Shown piece after piece: positions 1 to 7,081 of a stretch of DNA of 10,857 nt (position 1 is its first letter; each line of letters begins with the position of its first letter). The position numbers and the translations under genes were made by a program. The notes below the pieces were generated by a model that worked only from the letters and a program-made list of their open reading frames with translations, was not told where the DNA came from and made no database searches. Source of the DNA: an uncultured Verrucomicrobiota bacterium (lineage in GTDB: Bacteria > Verrucomicrobiota > Kiritimatiellia > RFP12 > UBA1067); NCBI GenBank assembly GCA_947305825.1, contig CAMZET010000027.1:1-10857 (forward strand). Direction: 5' to 3'.

Positions 1-2204
1 CGACGCGCCCGGCCGCAGCCGGCCCCGCGCCCGCCCAGTCCCGCCAGGCCGCGGCCGCAGCCGCAACCGCTCCGGCCAACAGGCCGCCGCTCAGGATGGC
101 CCCGGGCTACAAGCCCAAGTCCCCGCTCCCGCAGCCAGGCCAGCGCCCCTTGCCCAAGCAGAGCGTCGGCCTCTCCGCGCATCCGGGCTTCAAGCCGCTC
201 CAGAAGGCCGCTCCCGTCGGAGCCACCGCCATCAAAATCACCGTCGCCGCGCAACCTAAAGTCCGTCCTCCGAAACCAATCGGCGACTACGATGACATGG
301 AGCGCGGCAACCGCAAGGGCAAGAAAGGCAAGGACGCCGCCAAGGCGTTCGAAAAGGCGCACGCCAGCGGTTTGAGGCAGGACGACAACGACTCGGCCGC
401 CGCCGACAGCGGCAACAACGGGTCCAGGGAGATTTCCATACGCGGCGCCGTCGTCGTCAAGGACCTCGCCGCCAAACTCAACATCAAGCCCAACCGCCTC
501 ATCGCCGATTTGATGGGCCTCAAAATCCTCGCGTCTATCAACCAGCGCGTCGAACCTGACGTCGCCACCAAGATTGCCGCCAAGTACGGCTACAGCGTGA
601 CGATAGAACGCGCCCGCGACAAGGCGGCCGCCAAGCCAGTGCTCAAGGCAATCGACGCCGACGACATGATTCCGGAGGATCCGCCGGAGTCGCTGCGCCC
701 GCGCGCGCCGGTCGTCACGTTCCTCGGCCATGTCGACCACGGCAAGACCACCTTGATGGACTGGATACGCAAGGAGCACGTCGCGGCCGGCGAGGCCGGC
801 GGCATCACCCAGCAAATCAGCGCCTACCAGGTCGAAATCGCCGGCAAGAAGATTACGTTCCTCGACACGCCCGGCCACGCCGCGTTCTCCGCCATGCGCG
901 CTCGCGGCGCCCAGATTACCGACATCGCCGTGCTCATCATCGCCGCCGACGACGGCATCATGCCGCAGACCGAGGAGTGCATCAAGGTCGCCCGCCAGAC
1001 CGGCGTCCAGATTATGGTCGCCATCACGAAGGCGGACAAGCCGACGGCGAACGTGGACCGCGTGAAGCAGCAGCTCCAGAAGCGCGGCCTGACGCCGGAA
1101 GACTGGGGCGGCGACATAATCTGCTGCCCGGTGTCGGGCGTCACGGGCATGGGCGTTGACGCCCTTCTCGAGAACATCCTCGTCCAGGCCGAAGTCCTGG
1201 AACTGACGGCGAACCCGAACCGCCGGGCGAACGGCTACGTGATAGAGGCGGAGCTCCAGCAGGGGCTCGGGCCGTGCGCGACGCTGCTCGTCGCCGGCGG
1301 CACGCTCAAGGTGGGCGACGTCATCCTCATCGGCGAGCACTTCGGCAAGGTGCGCGCGCTCATCGACGACCGCGGCCGCCGCATCAAGGAGGCCCCGCCA
1401 GCCATGCCCGTCAAGGCGACGGGACTCTCCGGCGTCCCGGAGGCCGGCGCCGAATTCCGCGTCATGCTCGACGAAAAACGCGCCCGCACACTCGCCGCCG
1501 AGGCCGCGCAGGAACGCAAGGAACAGGAACTTTCCCAGTCCAAGGCCGCTTCCCTCGACGCGCTCATGAGCCGCATGGCCGCCGAAGGCAAGAAGGAACT
1601 CAACGTCATCGTCAAGTCCGATACGCAAGGCTCGCTCGAGGCCATCGTCGAGGCCCTCAACAGCATCAAGTCCGAGAAGGTCGGCCTCAACATCATCGGC
1701 ACGGGCACAGGCAACGTCTCGCTCACCGACGTCAAGAGCGCCGCCGCAGGCAAGGCTATCGTCGTCGGCTTCGACATCGGCACCGACTCCGGCGTCCAGA
1801 GCCAGGCCAGGCACGACGGCGTGCGCATCAACTCCTTCCGCATCATCTACGAACTCATCGACCACGTCAAGTCGACGATGCTCGACCTCCTCCCGCCCGA
1901 ATACCGCGAAGTCGTCAAGGGACACGCCGAAATCAAGGCCATCTACGACATCGGCAAACTCGGCAAAATCGCAGGCTCCCAGATGCTCGACGGCTCGCTC
2001 ATCGCCAAGGAGAAGTTCCGCATCCTGCGCAACAAGGCGCAAATCTGGGACGGCAAGGTGCAGACGCTGCGCCACTTCAAGGACGAGGTGAAGGAAGTGA
2101 CGGGCCAGCAGGAATGCGGCGTGTGCTTCCAGAACTACGAGGAGTTCGCCGTCGGCGACATCATCGAGTGCTATATGCTCGAGGAACTGCCGAAGACGCT
2201 GTAA
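1..2204 (+). CDS. infB: Translation initiation factor IF-2, 5' end missing
   Basis: GTPase that delivers initiator fMet-tRNA to the 30S subunit and promotes subunit joining in the cytoplasm. The frame is open to the left edge (first whole codon at 3), so the true start lies outside; the ATG at 96 is only the first internal Met and is used for numbering here. In order: an Ala/Pro/Lys-rich low-complexity N-terminal part, an IF2-N-like helical domain (about 110-170), then the G domain with P-loop GHVDHGKT (211-218), switch segment [15 protein letters not shown] (257-261) and base-recognition motif TKAD (311-314). Domains II to IV follow, ending in the typical ECGVCF...[12 protein letters not shown] tail. 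Two motifs differ from the usual sequence: TKAD replaces NKxD and VSG stands where SAK is expected. TKAD is tolerated in other translation-factor GTPases such as EngB, so activity is likely retained. rbfA follows 44 nt downstream, the usual neighbour. Identity is certain. Confidence 0.97.
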   Translation, partial: TRPAAAGPAPAQSRQAAAAAATAPANRPPLRMAPGYKPKSPLPQPGQRPLPKQSVGLSAHPGFKPLQKAAPVGATAIKITVAAQPKVRPPKPIGDYDDMERGNRKGKKGKDAAKAFEKAHASGLRQDDNDSAAADSGNNGSREISIRGAVVVKDLAAKLNIKPNRLIADLMGLKILASINQRVEPDVATKIAAKYGYSVTIERARDKAAAKPVLKAIDADDMIPEDPPESLRPRAPVVTFLGHVDHGKTTLMDWIRKEHVAAGEAGGITQQISAYQVEIAGKKITFLDTPGHAAFSAMRARGAQITDIAVLIIAADDGIMPQTEECIKVARQTGVQIMVAITKADKPTANVDRVKQQLQKRGLTPEDWGGDIICCPVSGVTGMGVDALLENILVQAEVLELTANPNRRANGYVIEAELQQGLGPCATLLVAGGTLKVGDVILIGEHFGKVRALIDDRGRRIKEAPPAMPVKATGLSGVPEAGAEFRVMLDEKRARTLAAEAAQERKEQELSQSKAASLDALMSRMAAEGKKELNVIVKSDTQGSLEAIVEALNSIKSEKVGLNIIGTGTGNVSLTDVKSAAAGKAIVVGFDIGTDSGVQSQARHDGVRINSFRIIYELIDHVKSTMLDLLPPEYREVVKGHAEIKAIYDIGKLGKIAGSQMLDGSLIAKEKFRILRNKAQIWDGKVQTLRHFKDEVKEVTGQQECGVCFQNYEEFAVGDIIECYMLEELPKTL

Positions 2205-2231
2205 AAGGCGGCGGAAACCGAAGCGCAAGCG

Positions 2232-2239
2232 AAAGGAGG
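2232..2239 (+). promoter_or_regulatory. Strong Shine-Dalgarno of rbfA
   Basis: AAAGGAGG lies 9 nt upstream of the ATG at 2249. It fixes the rbfA start, because the reading frame stays open far upstream through infB and would otherwise be ambiguous. Confidence 0.85.
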
Positions 2240-2248
2240 CCCGAAAGC

Positions 2249-2605
2249 ATGGCAGTAGACCGTTTGGAGCGCGTGAATTCGCTGCTGAAGCGCGTGATAG
2301 CTGAAGGGATGTTCTCCATAATGCAGGGGGACACCGTGGCGCCAGGGCTGATAACGGTCACGGGAGTGCATTGCGGCAAGGATTTGCGCGACGCGACTGT
2401 CACGGTTTCCGTGTTCGGCGACGAAGCGCTCAAGGAGCGGGCGCTGCAGCATCTGAAGCACCACGCCCGCGACTTCCAGGCCATGATAAACCGCGAAGTC
2501 CGCCTGAAGTTCACGCCGCGCCTCCTGTTCAAGCTCGACCTCTCGCTCGAGAAAGGCGACGAAGTACTGGCAATCCTCAGCCGCCTGGAGCAGGAAAACG
2601 CGTAA
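2249..2605 (+). CDS. rbfA: Ribosome-binding factor A
   Basis: Small KH-type RNA-binding protein needed for late maturation of the 30S subunit (16S rRNA 5' end). The 118 residues match the usual length of about 110-130. Visible family features are an N-terminal helix with the MAVDRLERVNSLLKR pattern, a central strand block around DLRDATVTVSVFGDE, and the C-terminal REVRLKFTPRLLFKLDLSLEKG stretch, which corresponds to the conserved (L/R)xxTPEL.F..D.S.E.G motif of RbfA. The frame is open upstream inside infB, but the start at 2249 is preferred because of its strong ribosome binding site and because it matches the family N-terminus. It lies 44 nt after infB and 16 nt before hisH, so it is most likely cotranscribed with both. 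Confidence 0.94.
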   Translation: MAVDRLERVNSLLKRVIAEGMFSIMQGDTVAPGLITVTGVHCGKDLRDATVTVSVFGDEALKERALQHLKHHARDFQAMINREVRLKFTPRLLFKLDLSLEKGDEVLAILSRLEQENA

Positions 2606-2621
2606 AAGACTCGCTAGTACG

Positions 2622-3197
2622 ATGACGGCAATCGTCGATTACAAGGCCGGCAATCTCACGAGCGTCAAGTACGCATTCGATGCGCTTTCCCACGAGACGG
2701 TCGTGACGAGCGACCCGGCGGCCGTGGAGGCGGCGGACCGCGTCGTGTTTCCGGGGGTAGGCGCGGCCAGAAGCGCGATGGAGAACCTCTCGCGCCTCGG
2801 ACTGGCAGACGCAGTGCGCCGCGCCGCCCAATCAAAGCCTTTCCTCGGCATCTGCCTCGGTATGCAAATCCTCTTCGACCGCACGGAGGAAGACGGCGGC
2901 ATCGACTGCCTAGGTCTCGTGCCGGGCCAGGTCCGCCGCTTCCCCGCCTGCGGCGGCTGCAAAGTCCCGCAAATTGGATGGAACGACGTCGCCATCGACG
3001 GCAGGAAGCCGCAATACTACTACTTCGTCCATTCCTACTACGCCGAATTGGGCGAACATACGTACGGCACGACCGAATACGCGGGCGTCCGCTTCACGTC
3101 CATCGTCAAGCGCGGCAACATATTCGCGTGCCAGTTCCACCCGGAAAAGTCCGGCAAAGCGGGGCTGGAATTGCTCAAGGAGTGGCTCGGATGCTGA
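2622..3197 (+). CDS. hisH: Imidazole glycerol phosphate synthase, glutaminase subunit HisH
   Basis: Class I glutamine amidotransferase subunit of IGP synthase. It hydrolyses glutamine and passes ammonia through the HisF barrel to form imidazole glycerol phosphate and AICAR in histidine biosynthesis. The 191 residues are close to the family's usual 200. The nucleophile Cys78 sits in GICLGMQ, and the rest of the catalytic triad, His173 and Glu175, is in CQFHPEKSG. The N-terminal IVDYKAGNLTSV segment and the oxyanion-loop PGVGA segment are also typical. The start at 2622 gives the normal N-terminus although its ribosome binding site is weak; it is 16 nt after rbfA. The stop overlaps the start of hisF by 7 nt, consistent with translational coupling of the two partner subunits. 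Confidence 0.96.
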   Translation: MTAIVDYKAGNLTSVKYAFDALSHETVVTSDPAAVEAADRVVFPGVGAARSAMENLSRLGLADAVRRAAQSKPFLGICLGMQILFDRTEEDGGIDCLGLVPGQVRRFPACGGCKVPQIGWNDVAIDGRKPQYYYFVHSYYAELGEHTYGTTEYAGVRFTSIVKRGNIFACQFHPEKSGKAGLELLKEWLGC

Positions 3198-3961
3198 CGA
3201 AGAGGGTGATACCGTGCCTGGACGTGCGCAAGGGGCGCGTGACGAAGGGCGTCAAGTTCCAGAACAACGTGGATTTGGGCGACCCAGTGGAGATGGCGTT
3301 GGGGTATTCGGAAGGCGGAGCCGACGAGCTTGTATTCTACGACATAACGGCGTCGGCGGAGCGCCGGCCGATTGACATAGGGATGGTCGAGGCGGTCGCG
3401 CGCGCCATACGCATACCCTTCGCCGTGGGCGGCGGCATCTCGTGCGTCGCCGACATGGAGCGCGTGATTCTCGCAGGCGCCGAGAAAGTCTCCGTCAATT
3501 CGCTTGCGGTGCGCAATCCCGGGATAATCGCCGAGGGTGCGAGGGTGTTCGGCCGCCAGTGCATCGTGCTGGGCATGGACCCTGTGAAGTCTTCCAATCC
3601 GCAGTGCCCTTCGGGCTACGAGGTGACGACGAGGGGCTTCCGCGAATTCACTGGCTGGGACGCGGTGGAATGGGCGCGGCGCGCGGCAGACCTGGGCGCC
3701 GGCGAGATTGTCGTCAATTCCGTGGATGCGGACGGCACGCGCGGCGGCTTCGAGCTGGAGATTACGCGCAGGATTGCCGAGGCGGTCGGCGTACCGGTAG
3801 TCGCTTCCGGCGGCGCCGGAAAGCCGGCGCACTTCCCCGAAGTCTTCGCCAAGACGGGCTGCGACGCCGCCATAGTCGCCGGAATGATTCACTCCGGCGA
3901 ATACACTATCGCCGAAATAAAGGCCGCCATGGCCGCCGCCGGCGTCCCGACTCGCCTCTAG
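3191..3961 (+). CDS. hisF: Imidazole glycerol phosphate synthase, cyclase subunit HisF
   Basis: (beta/alpha)8-barrel cyclase that joins ammonia from HisH with PRFAR to give imidazole glycerol phosphate and AICAR. It has 256 residues, the normal length. The two catalytic aspartates fall at the canonical positions: Asp11 in IPCLDV and Asp130 in VLGMD. Phosphate-binding loops are visible as AVGGGIS (about 78-84) and ASGGAGKPAHF near the C-terminus, and VDADGTRGG is the conserved barrel loop. The frame is open further upstream, but the ATG at 3191 (sequence ATGCTGA shared with the hisH stop) gives the exact family N-terminus MLTKRVIPCLDV. No other his gene is in the window. The 74 nt after it hold a promoter for the next unit. 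Confidence 0.97.
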   Translation: MLTKRVIPCLDVRKGRVTKGVKFQNNVDLGDPVEMALGYSEGGADELVFYDITASAERRPIDIGMVEAVARAIRIPFAVGGGISCVADMERVILAGAEKVSVNSLAVRNPGIIAEGARVFGRQCIVLGMDPVKSSNPQCPSGYEVTTRGFREFTGWDAVEWARRAADLGAGEIVVNSVDADGTRGGFELEITRRIAEAVGVPVVASGGAGKPAHFPEVFAKTGCDAAIVAGMIHSGEYTIAEIKAAMAAAGVPTRL

Positions 3962-3997
3962 CGAGCAACTTCGCTCCAGGCCGCCTTCGCGAAATTA

Positions 3998-4006
3998 TGA
4001 TATAAT
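3998..4006 (+). promoter_or_regulatory. Extended -10 promoter for the SSB-like gene
   Basis: TGATATAAT is a perfect extended -10 element (TGn followed by TATAAT) in the 74-bp gap between hisF and the SSB-like gene. No convincing -35 box lies 16-18 nt upstream, which extended -10 promoters do not need. Transcription would start near 4013 and leave a leader of roughly 20-25 nt carrying the AAAGGAG ribosome binding site. It stands out because the surrounding DNA is very GC-rich. This assumes sigma-70-like housekeeping recognition in this organism. Confidence 0.7.
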
Positions 4007-4018
4007 ATGCACCAAGTC

Positions 4019-4025
4019 AAAGGAG
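4019..4025 (+). promoter_or_regulatory. Shine-Dalgarno of the SSB-like gene
   Basis: AAAGGAG lies 10 nt before the ATG at 4036 (7 nt more favourable spacing classes are not affected by the second ATG at 4039, which is also possible). It supports the start near 4036. Confidence 0.75.
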
Positions 4026-4035
4026 ACTCAAGCAA

Positions 4036-4506
4036 ATGATGTATGATTACGTGGGCGTTGTCGAGGAAGTCGGCCAAACGCAGTCCATTGGCGTCAATGG
4101 CTTCACGAAGCGCGAGATTATCGTAGGCAACGACATAGAATCGGAGAACAGGTATCCAAATCCGGTCAAGTTCAGTTTCAAGCGCGGGAACACTACGCTT
4201 CTGGACGGCATCGTGCCCGGGCAGCGCGTGAAAATCCGTTTTGCGATAGACGGGCGCCGCTGGGACGGCGGTTCGCGCGGTGTGCAGTATTTCGTCGATT
4301 TGACCGGCGTCAAGGTCGAAGTCCTGAACGCGGACGGCACGTCCACCGAGCCCGTGGCGGTTCCTCCGCCTGCGGCGATGGGCGCGATTCCCTCCGCCGG
4401 AGCGTATCCCTCCGCCGGAGCGGCCTCTGCCGCAGGAGCGGTACCCCCGCCGCCGCGCACAATGGCGCAGCCGATTTCGCCGGATTTGGACGACGTCCCG
4501 TTTTGA
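4036..4506 (+). CDS. DUF3127 SSB-like OB-fold protein
   Basis: The 156-residue protein looks like the DUF3127 family, an OB-fold group related to single-stranded DNA-binding proteins. The N-terminal ~100 residues show the family pattern: a V..V..TQS.G..GF.KRE.IV segment, then VKFSFKRGNTTLLDGIVPGQRVKIRFAIDGRRW and a YFVDLTGVKVE strand. A flexible Pro/Ala/Gly-rich linker (about 108-145) follows, and the protein ends in DLDDVPF. That acidic tip resembles the C-terminal peptide by which bacterial SSB recruits repair and replication partners. Together these suggest binding of single-stranded DNA with recruitment of other proteins, but this is inferred and not shown for the family here. Part of the linker is encoded by an 18-bp tandem repeat. 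The gene has its own extended -10 promoter and is 9 nt upstream of prmC, so both are probably cotranscribed. Confidence 0.8.
   Translation: MMYDYVGVVEEVGQTQSIGVNGFTKREIIVGNDIESENRYPNPVKFSFKRGNTTLLDGIVPGQRVKIRFAIDGRRWDGGSRGVQYFVDLTGVKVEVLNADGTSTEPVAVPPPAAMGAIPSAGAYPSAGAASAAGAVPPPPRTMAQPISPDLDDVPF
4387..4440 (+). repeat. Three 18-bp tandem repeats in the SSB-like linker
   Basis: Units 4387-4404 and 4405-4422 differ only in their first two bases and share TCCCTCCGCCGGAGCG; 4423-4440 is a degenerate third copy. They encode IPSAGA, YPSAGA and ASAAGA. The period is a multiple of three, so copy number could change linker length without a frameshift. Each good copy contains the inverted repeat CTCCG-C-CGGAG. 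Confidence 0.85.
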
Positions 4507-4515
4507 TGAGCGTCG

Positions 4516-5379
4516 ATGACCTGGCGCGAAGTGATAGTGCGCGGCGGCGACTACCTCGCCGCCAAAGGCGTCGATGATGGCCGCGCAGCCGTGGAGTTTC
4601 TGGCTGCGCGGCTTTTGCACACCGGGCGCGGGACTCTCGCCGCGCATCTGGCGGCGGAGCCGGACGAAGTGCGCCTTGGCGCCATGCGGCGCGGCGTGAA
4701 ACGCCTTGCCGACGGCGAACCGCTCCAATACATTCTGGGAGAATGGGATTTCCGCCGCCTCACGCTCAAATGCGACCGCCGCGCTTTGATTCCGCGCCCG
4801 GAGACCGAGGGACTGGTTGATTTAGTCCTGAAATGGGCTGCGGCGCGCAACGGCGTCCCGCGCCCTCCCGTCATCGTGGATGTCGGCACCGGAACCGGCG
4901 CCATCGCGCTCAGCCTCGCGGCGGAACTGCGCTCACCAGCCGCGATAATCGCCACCGACGTGAGCGAGGACGCCCTTGCGCTCGCCCGCGAAAACGCCGG
5001 CCGGACAGGGCTAGCCGACGCCGTGCGCTTCGTCGCCATGGACGGACTCGACGACTTCGACGAGCCGGGGATTATCGATGCCATCGTTTCCAACCCGCCG
5101 TATATTGCGAGCGGCGAGTGCCCGCGCCTGGGGCGACGCATATGGGATTTCGAGCCGCATCTGGCGCTCGACGGCGGCCCTGCGGGACTCGACTTCTACG
5201 AACGCTACACCGCCGACGCCATGAATCTCCTCGCGCCGAGCGGGGCCGTATTCTACGAAATAGGAGCCGAGCAGGGCGACCAAGTCCGGCAAATCCTCGA
5301 AGGCTACGGCTTCGGCGACGTGAAAATCCTGAAAGACCTGTCCGGGCGCGACCGCTACGCGACGGGTGTGCTCGACTAG
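4516..5379 (+). CDS. prmC: Release factor N5-glutamine methyltransferase
   Basis: SAM-dependent enzyme that methylates the glutamine of the GGQ motif in release factors RF1 and RF2, raising termination efficiency. It has 287 residues, normal for PrmC/HemK. An N-terminal helical domain (about 1-75) is followed by PLQYILGEWDF and LIPRPETE, both PrmC hallmarks. The Rossmann motif VDVGTGTG has its Asp at 122, and the catalytic NPPY is at 193-196, followed by the substrate-side segment E(P)HLALDGG. The in-frame stop at 4507-4509 limits the start to 4516 or a later codon; no clear ribosome binding site is seen, so coupling to the SSB-like gene 9 nt upstream is likely. prfA, its frequent neighbour, is not in the window. 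Confidence 0.96.
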   Translation: MTWREVIVRGGDYLAAKGVDDGRAAVEFLAARLLHTGRGTLAAHLAAEPDEVRLGAMRRGVKRLADGEPLQYILGEWDFRRLTLKCDRRALIPRPETEGLVDLVLKWAAARNGVPRPPVIVDVGTGTGAIALSLAAELRSPAAIIATDVSEDALALARENAGRTGLADAVRFVAMDGLDDFDEPGIIDAIVSNPPYIASGECPRLGRRIWDFEPHLALDGGPAGLDFYERYTADAMNLLAPSGAVFYEIGAEQGDQVRQILEGYGFGDVKILKDLSGRDRYATGVLD

Positions 5380-5383
5380 GAGA
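5378..5383 (+). promoter_or_regulatory. Shine-Dalgarno deciding the TPR gene start
   Basis: AGGAGA overlaps the prmC stop codon and lies 9 nt before the ATG at 5393. It favours that ATG over the in-frame ATG at 5366, which lies inside prmC. Confidence 0.7.
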
Positions 5384-5392
5384 AAGGCGCCG

Positions 5393-7081
5393 ATGACGGG
5401 CAGGCGTGAAACGATGCGCAGGATTTTGTGCGCGGCGGGTCTTTTCGGCATTGCGGCGGCCCTGTATTTGCGCACGGCGGCGTTCGGCTACATACGGCTG
5501 GACGATTTCGGCTACACGGCGGGCTGCCCGTTCGTCGCGGGCGGGCTTTCCTGGTCTGCCGTGCGGGAGGCGTTCTCGCGTGTCACCTACGGCGGAATAT
5601 GGATGCCTCTCACGTATATTTCCTATGCGGCTGATTTGACGCTGTTCGGGGCCGGCTGGAGCGGCCACCACATTGTAAATGCCTTGCTCCATGCCGTGAA
5701 CGCCGTTCTGGTATTCTGCTTCCTTCTGCGGTTCTGCGGCGACGGGGGCCGCAGCGGCGAACGCGACTGGTCGCTGCCTCTTTGCGCCTTCCTGGCGGCG
5801 GCGTTCTGGGCCGTCCATCCGCAGCGCGCCGAGGCAGTAGCCTGGATTGCCTCGCGCAAGGAGGAGCTCTTTGCGATGTTCACGCTCGCGGGGCTGATGG
5901 CGTGGCGTTCGCGCCGCTGGTTCGTCGGCATGGTCTGCTGCGCCCTCGCCTGCATGTCCAAGCCTACCGCCGTCTGCTTTCCGCTGCTCGCCGCCCTCGT
6001 CGAACTACACGCCTGGCGCGGGTCCGGGCGCCTGTGGGGCGCCGCGTTCAGGTACGCGCCGCTCTTCCTCATGGCCGCCGTGACCGGGCTCGCCGCAATC
6101 GCCGCCCAGACGAACCCCGAAGGCATCGGCCCGGTAGCCGTCTTGCACGTGCCTTTCCTCAAACGGCTTCTCCTGGCGCTCTGGGCGCTCGCACTGGGGC
6201 TCGCGCAGACCGTGTTCCCCTATGGCATCCACTTCGACTATCTCATGCCGTGCGCGTTCGGCGCGGTGCGCGGCGCGGACGAGGGGAATGTCGGCGCGGA
6301 AGGCGGCAGGACTTCCTGGAAGCGCGTTCTCGCGTTCGCCGCCGCATTCTACGCGATTGCCTACCTCCCAGTTTCGGGCATACTTGGTTCGTTCGGCGAG
6401 ACGTTTCGCGCCGACCGCTTTCTGTATCTGCCGTCGGTAGCCGTCGCGTATGCGCTCTGCGCAGCGCTGCTGCGTCTCGGCGGCACGGCGCGTTCACTTT
6501 TCGCGGCGGCCGTCGTCGCCTATGCCGCCGCCGCCTGGCCCGTCATATCCTCCTACCGCAACGACTATACGGTGTTTGCCCGCACTCTCGAACTCCAGCC
6601 CGCGCATTGGCGCGCTTTGAGCCACGTCGGCGCCGAATACTGCGCCAGGCTCGGACGCCTGGACGAAGGAATCGACCTCATGCGCGAAAGCTACCGCATT
6701 TCGCCGCGCGAGTCCACCGCCGAGACGCTTGCATATTCCCTCGCCTGCCGCGGACGCCTCGAGGACGTGCCGGAAATAAGGCGCCTCGTTTCGCGGTACG
6801 TGCGTCTCGAGGGCGGCGACAAGCGCGGAATGTTCGCCGAAGCCCTGGGAATAGCGGAAATGCTGGTCGGCGATTGGCAAGGCGCCGAGACGTGTCTGCG
6901 CGCCTCCATCGCAGCCCCGCAACGTTTCTATTCCGACGAGGAGGCGCGCTTGAGACTCGCGGAAACCCTGCGCCGTCGCGGCGACGAGGACGGCGCAACC
7001 GCCCTCGTCCGCCCGCTCGTCGTCTCTGCCAACCGCGACATTCGCCAGCGGGCAATCAAAATGCTCCAGCAGACGCGCTAA
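5393..7081 (+). CDS. TMTC-like multi-pass membrane protein with TPR repeats
   Basis: 562-residue protein of the membrane-plus-TPR type that resembles the TMTC family of GT-C O-mannosyltransferases. A signal-like helix (about 8-27) precedes RLDDFGY (35-41), whose acidic pair sits in the first extracytoplasmic loop where GT-C enzymes keep a catalytic or metal-binding Asp. Family markers follow: GIWMPLTYISY, HPQRAEAVAWIASRKEELF (142-160), SKPTAVCFPLL and FRADRFLYLPS (348-358). Several hydrophobic segments run to about 395, then helical TPR-like repeats (about 404-550) with an LQPAHWRALSHVGAEYCARLGRLDEGIDLMRESYRISP-like pattern. Transfer of a polyprenyl-linked sugar to proteins is a family-based guess; the substrate is unknown. 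The stretch between PYGIHFDY and the FRADRF motif looks shorter than in relatives I recall. The ATG at 5393 has a good ribosome binding site. The stop overlaps the response regulator stop on the other strand. Confidence 0.8.
   Translation: MTGRRETMRRILCAAGLFGIAAALYLRTAAFGYIRLDDFGYTAGCPFVAGGLSWSAVREAFSRVTYGGIWMPLTYISYAADLTLFGAGWSGHHIVNALLHAVNAVLVFCFLLRFCGDGGRSGERDWSLPLCAFLAAAFWAVHPQRAEAVAWIASRKEELFAMFTLAGLMAWRSRRWFVGMVCCALACMSKPTAVCFPLLAALVELHAWRGSGRLWGAAFRYAPLFLMAAVTGLAAIAAQTNPEGIGPVAVLHVPFLKRLLLALWALALGLAQTVFPYGIHFDYLMPCAFGAVRGADEGNVGAEGGRTSWKRVLAFAAAFYAIAYLPVSGILGSFGETFRADRFLYLPSVAVAYALCAALLRLGGTARSLFAAAVVAYAAAAWPVISSYRNDYTVFARTLELQPAHWRALSHVGAEYCARLGRLDEGIDLMRESYRISPRESTAETLAYSLACRGRLEDVPEIRRLVSRYVRLEGGDKRGMFAEALGIAEMLVGDWQGAETCLRASIAAPQRFYSDEEARLRLAETLRRRGDEDGATALVRPLVVSANRDIRQRAIKMLQQTR

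Noticed and set aside
1274..2248. Upstream extension of the rbfA frame through infB
   Set aside because: Arg/Gly/His-rich shadow of infB; the strong ribosome binding site and family N-terminus put the rbfA start at 2249.
3038..3892. Minus-strand open frame opposite hisF
   Set aside because: Composition is that of a complement frame of a GC-rich gene; hisF is certain on the plus strand.
3960..3990. Possible hairpin terminator after hisF (GCGAG...CTTCGC)
   Set aside because: Stem is imperfect and short, with no following T run, so it was not called.
3958..4728. Minus-strand open frame opposite the SSB-like gene and prmC
   Set aside because: Overlaps two supported genes and the promoter; no recognisable domain.
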